From positions 1-18,077 of the forward strand of contig JBMNOY010000050.1 in NCBI GenBank assembly GCA_050943315.1: 18,077 bases of DNA. Direction: 5' to 3'. Under the pieces are notes generated by a model, which was not told the origin of the DNA, made no database searches, and saw nothing but the letters and a program-made list of their open reading frames with translations. This DNA is from JBDKUD01 sp050943315 (GTDB lineage Bacteria > Bacillota > Syntrophomonadia > Syntrophomonadales > Syntrophomonadaceae). Position 1 is the first letter of the stretch, and the number at the start of each line of letters is the position of its first letter. The position numbers and the translations under genes were made by a program. This document shows, one piece after another, positions 7,049 to 13,582 of this stretch.

Positions 7049-7948
7049 TCACGGTAAATCTTTTAGTTTTAGCTGTGCCAAAAGATCCTGTATGTCCGAA
7101 GGCAGCGCAACTTCAAATTCCAGGCGATTTAGGTTGCGGGGTTGTAAAAAGGAAATCCAGCCAGCATGTAAAGCCTGGCGTGCGATACGTGGTGACGGCT
7201 GGCCATACATAGCATCCCCACAGATTGGATGTCCCAGGTGACTCATATGGATACGGATTTGATGGGTACGCCCGGTTTCCAGCTGTAGGCTGAGCAGGGT
7301 AGCATCCAGATATCTTTTAATGACGGAAAAATGCGTGATAGCGGCCTTGCCATTCACGTCTACCTTCCTGTAAATAGCACTACCCGGTTCGGCAAAACCA
7401 ATCGGCAGATCAATGCAGCCCTTGTCCTGCTGCACCACGCCTTCCACCACGGCAAGATAGCGGCGCTGTACCTGACCTTGTTTTTGTTGTTTAAACAAGG
7501 CTTGATGCGCATACTGACTCTTACCCACCAGAACCAGACCTGAGGTGCCTTTATCGAGTCGATTGATGGGGCGAAATAAGCGCGATTCCTGGCGTTGGGA
7601 CCAGTAATAGGTGACTGCATTGGCAAGTGTACCTGTCATTTTCCCATTTGTAGGATGAATCGCCATGCCGGCGGGTTTATTTATCACCATTATATCCTCG
7701 TCCTGGTAAACAATATCAATGGGAATGTCCTGCGGCACTATATCGCTAGTTTCATCCAGGTTCAGATCAACGGTTATCCGATCACCGGGCTGGAGGGGGT
7801 AGTTGGTGTGAGCAACCTGCCCATTGACACAGATCTTTTCCTGCGCCTTTAGCCGCGCCAGCAACGCATGGGATACGGGTAGTTTCTTTTTAAAGACGTC
7901 CCGCAGATAGGTTAAATGATCTTCCGGATCAACTACATAAGTTAGCAC
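7049..7948 (-). CDS. RluA family pseudouridine synthase
   Basis: 299-aa RNA pseudouridine synthase of the RluA/RluC/RluD family, isomerising specific uridines in rRNA or tRNA. The N-terminal part (about residues 15-65) resembles an S4-type RNA-binding domain with G-D-R-I-T-V at 55-60. The catalytic core contains N-K-P-A-G-M-A-I-H-P at 90-99, the catalytic loop N-R-L-D132-K-G-T-S-G-L with Asp132 as nucleophile, and L-E-T-G-R-T-H-Q-I-R followed by H-P-I-C-G-D in the second half. The usual H-R-L-D is N-R-L-D here. The start is GTG 7948, with AAAGGAG eight bases upstream; an ATG one base earlier is out of frame. It is monocistronic. Several homologues of this type occur per Gram-positive genome, so the target site cannot be named. 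Confidence 0.95.
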   Translation of the reverse strand: MLTYVVDPEDHLTYLRDVFKKKLPVSHALLARLKAQEKICVNGQVAHTNYPLQPGDRITVDLNLDETSDIVPQDIPIDIVYQDEDIMVINKPAGMAIHPTNGKMTGTLANAVTYYWSQRQESRLFRPINRLDKGTSGLVLVGKSQYAHQALFKQQKQGQVQRRYLAVVEGVVQQDKGCIDLPIGFAEPGSAIYRKVDVNGKAAITHFSVIKRYLDATLLSLQLETGRTHQIRIHMSHLGHPICGDAMYGQPSPRIARQALHAGWISFLQPRNLNRLEFEVALPSDIQDLLAQLKLKDLP

Positions 7949-8322
7949 ATTTAAATCTCCTTTAATCGTTAAGGGTGATTAACCAATTATATCTCAGCCT
8001 CTGTTTATTTTACCTACAAATGGTCTTTAATGAAACGGTCAGCATATGCCTTATTTTCCCCATTTACCGGTAACGATGATACCTATTAGTGCTGCGTAGT
8101 CTTTTATTGCGGTTTCCATTTCACCAGTTGATTTATAGGATTTACAGTGATAATACTCTTCTGCCGTGTCCTGATTTATTCATTATTCTTGTTCCTTATA
8201 GGTTATTATTTATGTTAGCGGAAAAGTGATACATAAGATATTACGTATTGATTTACAGGAATAATGACTAAATAAATTGTTGACCGGCGATAGATGATGT
8301 TGTCTTTCCAGGAGGAGCTAGT
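7949..8322. other. Intergenic region between divergent genes, with a decayed hairpin copy
   Basis: No gene is seen. The region should hold the promoters of the pseudouridine synthase (minus) and the protease (plus), but no clear sigma-A pair stands out. Bases 8088-8112 match 21 of 25 positions of the first part of the hairpin behind dapA (11131-11155) and look like a degenerated copy of the same element. Confidence 0.4.
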
Positions 8323-9111
8323 ATGAAAAACCAAAACGAAGTAAAGCATTTAACTAAAACTGAACCAGAAGAGTGGGAATGGGAGCTGGCCGATGAAGAA
8401 TTGGCCCAGGCACCCAGAAAGAAACGCTGGCCTTTTAGAATTGTAGCGTTGTTAATTATTCTGGGGTTTGCGGCACTTTCTTTTCCAGAACTAAAGTTTA
8501 TCCTATCCTATCAACTGGGTTTCCTGGCAGGTAATCAAATTCTTAGCACCGATGAAATCGTCAAGAGGGCAAAACCAGCCGTAGTCAGTATTGAAGCCAC
8601 CGTATGGAATGGACCTTTTATGTCTGCTCACCAGGGGACCGGTTTTAACATATCTCCGCAGGGAAAGATTATTACCAACCATCACGTAGTAAGCGGTTCC
8701 AAGCAGATTAAAATCAGCTTCGGGGATGGACGGGTTTTTTATTCTGACCGCTTTACGGCAATTAAGGGAGTAGATTTGGCGACTATAGAATTGCACAGTT
8801 ATAACCTGCCAGCCATTCCCGTAGATAAAAAGGCCGATATACGGGGTGGTGAACAGGTTACCATAATAGGAAATCCTCTGGGCCTGGATAAAATTGCGCA
8901 GAGGGGAAGGGTCGGACAACACCATCGGACCAGTGAAAACCGGATACCGGTTTTTGACATCAATGTACCGGCTAATCCTGGCAACAGCGGCAGCCCAGTC
9001 CTAAATGAGCGTGGCCGGGTAATCGGTGTGGTTTTCGCCAGCAGCCAAATCAAAACTAACGCTCATAATGAAACCCATGCCCTTGCTATACCAATACAAG
9101 CTCTGCAGTAA
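8323..9111 (+). CDS. Membrane-anchored trypsin-like serine protease (HtrA/S1C type, no PDZ)
   Basis: 262-aa protease. Residues 1-35 are acidic and polar, then K-K-R precedes a hydrophobic segment at about 38-56, giving an N-in anchor with the catalytic domain outside. The HtrA-type triad is visible: His121 in T-N-H-H-V-V, Asp151 in G-V-D-L-A-T-I, and Ser222 in P-G-N-S-G-S-P. Other family features are G-T-G-F-N-I at 105-110 and I-G-N-P-L-G at 182-187. The protein stops right after the protease domain (A-I-P-I-Q-A-L-Q), so the C-terminal PDZ domain of classical HtrA/DegP is absent. G-N-S-G-S-P replaces the common G-N-S-G-G-P. The ATG has AGGAGGAG eight to nine bases upstream. Likely role: surface or envelope protein quality control or a specific cleavage; the substrate is unknown. 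Confidence 0.92.
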   Translation: MKNQNEVKHLTKTEPEEWEWELADEELAQAPRKKRWPFRIVALLIILGFAALSFPELKFILSYQLGFLAGNQILSTDEIVKRAKPAVVSIEATVWNGPFMSAHQGTGFNISPQGKIITNHHVVSGSKQIKISFGDGRVFYSDRFTAIKGVDLATIELHSYNLPAIPVDKKADIRGGEQVTIIGNPLGLDKIAQRGRVGQHHRTSENRIPVFDINVPANPGNSGSPVLNERGRVIGVVFASSQIKTNAHNETHALAIPIQALQ

Positions 9112-9166
9112 GCTTCCCTTAGTTGAAACAAAAAGAAGTATAGTGGAGAATGTTGCACGGCTTTAT

Positions 9167-10048
9167 TCAGAAATATTCATTAACCAAATCCAGCAAAGAT
9201 AAAAGGGTTGGCGACAGCCATTTATTTTTGTGGTAAACAATCTGGGTATACATTTCTATTTTGGGCTCCGTTAACCTAAGATCAACCATTGTCCCAGCCG
9301 ACAACTCTTTCTCCACAGCTGCGTAGGGCAGTAACGCAATGCCTAAACCGCTTAAAACAAACTGTTTAATTGCTTCAATGCTGTCAAATTCGTAAGAAGA
9401 GGCGGGCTTTATTTTGGCGTCAGCCAGGTAGTCTTCGATTACTGATCGGTAGCTGCAGTTGCGTTCGGTATAAATAAATGATTCCCGAGCAATATCCTTT
9501 AACTCGATATAGCCTTTAGTTATCAGGGGATGCTCATTGTTACCAACAATAATCATAGGCTCCTCACATAATGTTTTGGCGATCAGATCGTCATCATTTA
9601 TAACCTGATCTAAAGAAAAGGCCACATCAATAACATTCTCGCGCAGCCATCTGGCAAAATCAATGGGTGTACCCTGGCGTATCACTAATTCTACCTGAGG
9701 ATGAAGCCGGCTATATTCCTTCAAAAGAGCCGGCAGTTTAAAAATGCATAATGATTCGGCAATGCCGATTTTAAGAATACCATGAGGTTCGGTCGAGAAG
9801 GTCATAGCTTCTTCAACCTCTAAAGCATAGCGGAGCAGCTTTTTCGCATGATACAAAAGATTTTCTCCATCCGGCGTCAGAGCAATTTTTCTCCCCAAAC
9901 GCTCAAAGAGCCTGGTACCAAATTCCTCTTCCAATAGCCGCACCTGAGCGGTCACATTTGACTGAGCATAGCCCATTGCTTGTGCAGCCCGGGTAAAACT
10001 CTTCTCTTCAGCAACGGCAATAAATATTTTGAGTTGTCGTAGTTCCAT
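9167..10048 (-). CDS. LysR family transcriptional regulator
   Basis: 293-aa LysR-type regulator. The winged helix-turn-helix occupies residues 1-60 (L-R-Q-L-K-I-F-I-A-V-A, then F-T-R-A-A-Q-A-M and Q-S-N-V-T-A-Q-V-R-L-L-E), followed by a linker helix to about residue 90 and a periplasmic-binding-like effector domain. The ATG at 10048 is preceded by GTGAGG. It is transcribed divergently from dapA with a 153-base gap, the usual arrangement for a LysR regulator and a target gene, so it may control dapA and itself. The effector is unknown. Overall it resembles CysL/CbbR-like Gram-positive members, but I cannot assign a subgroup. Confidence 0.94.
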   Translation of the reverse strand: MELRQLKIFIAVAEEKSFTRAAQAMGYAQSNVTAQVRLLEEEFGTRLFERLGRKIALTPDGENLLYHAKKLLRYALEVEEAMTFSTEPHGILKIGIAESLCIFKLPALLKEYSRLHPQVELVIRQGTPIDFARWLRENVIDVAFSLDQVINDDDLIAKTLCEEPMIIVGNNEHPLITKGYIELKDIARESFIYTERNCSYRSVIEDYLADAKIKPASSYEFDSIEAIKQFVLSGLGIALLPYAAVEKELSAGTMVDLRLTEPKIEMYTQIVYHKNKWLSPTLLSLLDLVNEYF

Positions 10049-10082
10049 AAGGCCTCACCAGTGTTTAATTATCAATACAAAT

Positions 10083-10095
10083 GATTAAAATAATC
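10083..10095. promoter_or_regulatory. Candidate LysR-type operator in the lysR-dapA gap
   Basis: GATTA-AAA-TAATC is a perfect 13-base dyad lying 35 bases upstream of the lysR start in the divergent promoter region. LysR proteins bind dyads of the T-N11-A kind, and this fits that size (ATTA...TAAT). The region is A+T-rich, so chance is possible. Confidence 0.35.
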
Positions 10096-10201
10096 GAATC
10101 AATCTATTTTACTGGGTATTAATATGATGATACTGTAAATAAAAAAACAAGTCTATTCTTAGCCGATCATTTTAAGTTTCTCAATGAAAGGAAGGATTAC
10201 T

Positions 10202-11080
10202 ATGAGCAAACCGATTCTGTTCACAGGTTCAGCTGTAGCTATTATTACACCCTTTAAAAACGATGCCTTAGATTACGATAAACTGGCGGAACTTATTGAA
10301 TTTCAAATCAGCAATGGCACTGATGCCATCGTTATCTGCGGAACTACCGGGGAAGTGAGTACCCTGCCGGACGAGGAACATATATCTGCGGTTAAATTTA
10401 CGGTTGAGAAAGTAGGCAAGAGAGTTCCGGTTATTGCAGGGGCGGGCAGCAATGATACCCGTCATGGCATTCAATTATCCCAGGCAGTTGAAGCAGCCGG
10501 AGCTGATGGTATTCTATCGGTTACCCCTTATTATAACAAAACCACTCAAAAGGGGCTTTACGAGCACTATAAAGCCATAGCCAGCAGTGTTAAAATCCCC
10601 ATAATACTCTACAACGTACCGTCCCGAACCAGTCTCAATATTAATCCAGAGACAGTCAGAGATCTGTCTTTGCTTGACAATATTGTGGCCATTAAAGAAT
10701 GTAATTTCAGCCAGGTTGGAGATATTGTAAATTTATGCGGAGAAGATTTCACGATTTACTCCGGTGATGACGCAGTCGTTGTACCTATGATGTCATTAGG
10801 AGCCAAAGGGGTTATTTCAACCACAGCTAATTTGATTCCCCGGGATTTTCATGAAATGACAGCCGCATATTTGGCCGGTGATGTAGAAAAGGCCAGGAAA
10901 ATCCAGCTTCGCGCACTGAATCTAATTAAAGCGCTCTTTATCGAAGTAAACCCCATTCCTATAAAGGCAGCGCTTAACCTAATCGGAATGAATGTGGGTA
11001 TTTGCCGCCTGCCACTGGTGGAAATGAGTGAAAAGAATCTGCAAGTACTTAAGCAGGCCGTGGCGGATTACGGACTGTAA
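10202..11080 (+). CDS. dapA: 4-hydroxy-tetrahydrodipicolinate synthase
   Basis: 292-aa class I aldolase of the DapA family. It condenses pyruvate with aspartate semialdehyde, the first committed step to lysine and diaminopimelate (cell wall). Catalytic residues line up with the E. coli enzyme after a shift of four: Thr48 in C-G-T-T-G-E, Tyr111 in T-P-Y-Y, Tyr137 in Y-N-V-P-S-R with Arg142, and the Schiff-base Lys165 in A-I-K-E. Length is typical. ATG 10202 is used because GGAAGG lies just upstream; an ATG at 10184 would place that site inside the gene. No other lysine-pathway gene is nearby, so this may be one of several dapA paralogues, or a related aldolase such as an N-acetylneuraminate lyase-type enzyme (less likely). 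It ends at a strong hairpin. Confidence 0.93.
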   Translation: MSKPILFTGSAVAIITPFKNDALDYDKLAELIEFQISNGTDAIVICGTTGEVSTLPDEEHISAVKFTVEKVGKRVPVIAGAGSNDTRHGIQLSQAVEAAGADGILSVTPYYNKTTQKGLYEHYKAIASSVKIPIILYNVPSRTSLNINPETVRDLSLLDNIVAIKECNFSQVGDIVNLCGEDFTIYSGDDAVVVPMMSLGAKGVISTTANLIPRDFHEMTAAYLAGDVEKARKIQLRALNLIKALFIEVNPIPIKAALNLIGMNVGICRLPLVEMSEKNLQVLKQAVADYGL

Positions 11081-11130
11081 TTGGTCTACATTACAAAAGA
11101 GACAATCGGTCAAGACCAACCGCCCGTATA

Positions 11131-11161
11131 AGTGCTGCGTAATCCTTTATTACGCAGCACT
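11131..11161 (+). terminator. Hairpin after dapA, probable terminator
   Basis: A perfect 13-bp stem (AGTGCTGCGTAAT / ATTACGCAGCACT) with a CCTTT loop begins 50 bases after the dapA stop. It is followed by TATTATTTAT rather than a pure T run, so termination may be moderate. The symmetric stem and the decayed copy at 8088 suggest it also belongs to a dispersed repeat family. Confidence 0.75.
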
Positions 11162-11243
11162 ATTATTTATGGGGTTAAACGTAATCTCCGTTAGGGGCCC
11201 AAGCTGTGCAGTAAGCTCCGCGGCGCTTGCCCTCCCATTGACA

Positions 11244-11495
11244 CTAGTCTTCCTGATAAAGGACTGTGGACAGTTACCTTTCTCCGGTATCTGGAAGCAG
11301 AGCAACAATTTTCTTACCTTTATTTTCTGGTCTTAAAGCTAGCTGGGTGGCAGCCCAGATGATAGCACCAGATGAAATTCCAACCAGCAAGCCTTCATAC
11401 CGGGACAGTCTGCGTGAAGTTGAAAAGGCGTCATCGTTCTGTACTTTTATAATTTCATCAATTATATTGGCGTGATACACATCAGAAACAAATCC
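11244..11495 (-). pseudogene. cysK: cysK (cysteine synthase) C-terminal remnant
   Basis: This minus-strand stretch encodes the C-terminal part of O-acetylserine sulfhydrylase (PLP enzyme making cysteine from O-acetylserine and sulfide). Recognisable pieces are G-F-V, then N-I-I-D-E-I-I-K-V, E-G-L-L-V-G-I-S-S-G-A, R-P-E-N-K-G-K and P-D-T-G-E-R. At 11274-11276 a TAA stands where the family has Tyr of G-E-R-Y-L-S-T; the same frame then continues L-S-T-V-L-Y-Q-E-D to a TAG at 11244. The first two-thirds of the gene, including the PLP lysine region, is absent. It is therefore a decayed fragment carrying both a truncation and a nonsense mutation. Confidence 0.88.
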
Positions 11496-11636
11496 CGGCA
11501 AACAACTTGCACGCCACATTTTCTTTGCCGTTGTTGGTCCCTAAAGCGACTGGGTTAGGGCGTTCTTTGCCGATGCAGTCCAGGTTTATAGCGGCGATTA
11601 TACGTTGGCGCTCATTCTTGCTTAAGCTAAATATAA
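11482..11636 (-). other. Start-less open frame beside the cysK remnant
   Basis: In the frame offset from cysK, about 50 codons are open on the minus strand down to the TGA at 11482, with no start codon. They read protein-like (I-N-L-D-C-I-G-K, then P-N-P-V-A-L-G-T-N-N-G-K-E-N). It joins the cysK fragment with a short overlap, so it may be the other side of a deletion or insertion junction. The rest of 11162-11736 shows nothing else. Family not recognised. Confidence 0.25.
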
Positions 11637-11736
11637 ATTATCTACTAATGTTCAATATAACTTACCTTGCTAAGGCTGCATTTCATTAACAGACTGTGTA
11701 CCTAATATATCAATAACTCAGTTCTCTTCCTATTAC

Positions 11737-12204
11737 TTAATAGCCCTGCTTGCACATTTCTACATACTCAACCGGGTGTTGGATGATCCTGGCGGTTTCT
11801 ACAACAGAATAACCATCGGAAAGGTAACGGCGAGCAATAACGGCCATAGATTCACCGATTTCAATCATGTGATGGTCCGGATCATAAATGCGGACTACTC
11901 TTTGCTGCCAATCATATTTCTTTGGTTTATGGACATATTCAATTGACTGGAAAGTGTTCAATTTTTCAATAAATTCATCAAAGTCGTCAACTTCAAAGTA
12001 CAGTTCCATATTATTTGATTTTTCAACTATGGAATTTGATGGTATGTCAATTAACCACGCAAAATCTTCCTGAATGGCAAACCCGCCGCTAAAAGTCACG
12101 TTCTTACCCAAATCAAGAACGACCTCTTGGTCAAATAACTCTTTATAAAACTGTTTAGAAATTTCAACGTTTTTTACCGCCAAAAGGGCTAGCTTAAATT
12201 CCAT
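11737..12204 (-). CDS. VOC superfamily (glyoxalase/bleomycin-resistance-like) protein
   Basis: 155-aa protein with one vicinal-oxygen-chelate domain. The N-terminal strand M-E-F-K-L-A-L-L-A-V-K-N-V followed by S-K-Q-F-Y-K-E-L-F, the central M-E-L-Y-F-E-V-D-D-F-D-E-F and the C-terminal V-V-R-I-Y-D-P-D-H-H-M-I-E-I-G-E are typical of the fold; the Glu and His residues there could be metal ligands. After about residue 118 a helical extension of some 37 residues follows, which is not standard and resembles a small helix-turn-helix. ATG 12204 is preceded by GGTGAGGTG; an upstream ATG at 12225 has no such site. The substrate is unknown; no resistance role can be claimed. Confidence 0.88.
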   Translation of the reverse strand: MEFKLALLAVKNVEISKQFYKELFDQEVVLDLGKNVTFSGGFAIQEDFAWLIDIPSNSIVEKSNNMELYFEVDDFDEFIEKLNTFQSIEYVHKPKKYDWQQRVVRIYDPDHHMIEIGESMAVIARRYLSDGYSVVETARIIQHPVEYVEMCKQGY

Positions 12205-12331
12205 AATACACCTCACCAAATACAATTATTTATAAAATACAATTTCGGAAGCATACATGACCTTGTGTTCCGTTTTTTAGCCGATCATTTGCCAAATGGG
12301 ACAGAACCCAATATGGGTAATGATACCTCCG

Positions 12332-12832
12332 TTATTGGCTTATATATTTTAAAATACATTGATAAGCCTTTATTAGATCATCATAATGAATGGCACAATT
12401 AGCGGCACTAGTCGATGGAAGATAAATTGCCTCGATCTTCGTTTCCGGATAACAGTACTTTTTGTATAGCGTTGTAGCTTTAACCCCAGTTGTAAAAATA
12501 GCAGTAATATTGGTACCGGATAAAATAACACTCATATCGTTTGCTCTTGGATTTTGAATACTGCTGTCATCGGCACCTTTTATATCACAACTCTCTAAAA
12601 CATCCCACACAGCAATATGATTACTGAGTAACATCGCTTTCTTTTCCTCGATTGTTGCCGGTACCTCCTGAGAGAAAACTCCCGCCATAACACGCCAAAA
12701 TCGGTTGCGGGGATGAGCGTAATAAAAACCAGTCTCTCTGGATTGCGGAGACGGCATAGTCCCTAAAATTAAGACTTGTGAGTTGGCATCGAAAACAGGT
12801 TCTAGATTATGTTTTACTTGTTCTTTCTTCAT
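12332..12832 (-). CDS. DNA-deoxyinosine glycosylase (uracil-DNA glycosylase superfamily)
   Basis: 166-aa DNA repair enzyme of the MUG/TDG-like part of the uracil-DNA glycosylase superfamily, closest by motif to the hypoxanthine-DNA glycosylase group that removes deaminated adenine. Motif 1 is L-G-T-M-P-S at 23-28 followed by S-R-E-T-G-F-Y-Y-A-H-P-R-N-R-F-W at 31-46; motif 2 is L-P-S-T-S-A-A-N at 138-145. Length is normal for the family. ATG 12832 has GGTGGAAA upstream. It is on the same strand as the VOC gene but 127 bases separate them, including a short dyad (ACCCA-ATA-TGGGT, 12306-12318). An independent unit is likely. Confidence 0.9.
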   Translation of the reverse strand: MKKEQVKHNLEPVFDANSQVLILGTMPSPQSRETGFYYAHPRNRFWRVMAGVFSQEVPATIEEKKAMLLSNHIAVWDVLESCDIKGADDSSIQNPRANDMSVILSGTNITAIFTTGVKATTLYKKYCYPETKIEAIYLPSTSAANCAIHYDDLIKAYQCILKYISQ

Positions 12833-13051
12833 TGTTTTTCCACCAGACAGTTTTTAATTTGCTGATTTATCTTTTAAAGTTAGTTTCACTTATTATAATC
12901 TTTGGCTGAAGGGGAATGGCTATTATATTAACCATGCATTCCTATCGAGCATGCTGCACTATCTGTGTGCAATGTGCAAAAGAATCACTGCTTATATTTT
13001 GAAATATAATGTAAAACATATCCAGTGATCCTTTGCTTGGAGGTCTTGACC

Positions 13052-13228
13052 TTGGGTAAATACCAAAAACAAGCTGTTATCTATTGCCTCCTATTTGTTG
13101 CTTCGATTACGATTGGGCAAGCAACAAAGACTTCTCGTTCTTATGCACCATTGGTTATATATTGTGCTGGGTTTATATTTATCATCTTAGCTATTATTAA
13201 TGCTACAAAAGCCTACCAAAGGAAATAA
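13052..13228 (+). CDS. Small two-helix membrane protein, unknown
   Basis: 58-aa protein with two hydrophobic segments, at about residues 8-23 and 34-50, separated by a polar turn (T-K-T-S-R-S-Y), and ending in a basic tail (K-A-Y-Q-R-K). No family is recognised. The TTG at 13052 is chosen because GGAGG (13039-13043) is eight bases before it; a GTG at 13025 lies upstream of that site. Transcription is in the direction of topB, but a 354-base gap follows. Functional evidence is limited to the good ribosome binding site and the clean membrane-protein profile. Confidence 0.55.
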   Translation: MGKYQKQAVIYCLLFVASITIGQATKTSRSYAPLVIYCAGFIFIILAIINATKAYQRK

Positions 13229-13582
13229 TAATATTTTACCTCACATCCTTAACCCTGTGTCGTATAGGATGGACACATGGATACCTGCCTTAAGGTTTTA
13301 AAAAAATTTCTAAATTGTTAAGCTGCCTGATTCCATATAAACAAAAAAGCGAAGTATTAAGGCTCCGCTTTGGACAGGATATTGTTAGTTAGCTAATCGG
13401 GGAATGAATCTTAAATGGGGAGAAATTTTTAAATAATAGTCCAATTAATGCCGAATTCTGCAGCCAGAACAGCATACAAACAAAACTGTTACATTTTCGA
13501 ACTGTCTTTGACACTTCAACGTCAGCTCTTCGAGCAGTCTATGCAGTCTTCTGCTATCATGTTTAGTTGAAAGGAGACTGCC
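13229..13582. other. Intergenic region upstream of topB with a weak hairpin
   Basis: No gene is seen. Bases 13344-13372 form an imperfect hairpin (AAAGCGAAG against CTCCGCTTT, one mismatch, loop of about 8), preceded by A-rich sequence; it may terminate the small membrane gene. A TTGACA at about 13508 could be a -35 box for topB, but no matching -10 is at the right spacing. Confidence 0.35.

Noticed and set aside
7008..7241. Plus-strand open frames of 66-77 codons over the pseudouridine synthase gene
   Set aside because: They are antisense to a clearly real gene and have no family-like content.
12298..12318. GGGACAGAACCC string with a short dyad as a second REP-like element
   Set aside because: Only 12 bases resemble the element end and no inverted partner is present nearby.
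12994..13013. TATATTT-TG-AAATATA dyad and TATAAT before the small membrane gene
   Set aside because: Very A+T-rich sequence, no -35 box at the right spacing; too likely by chance to annotate as a promoter.
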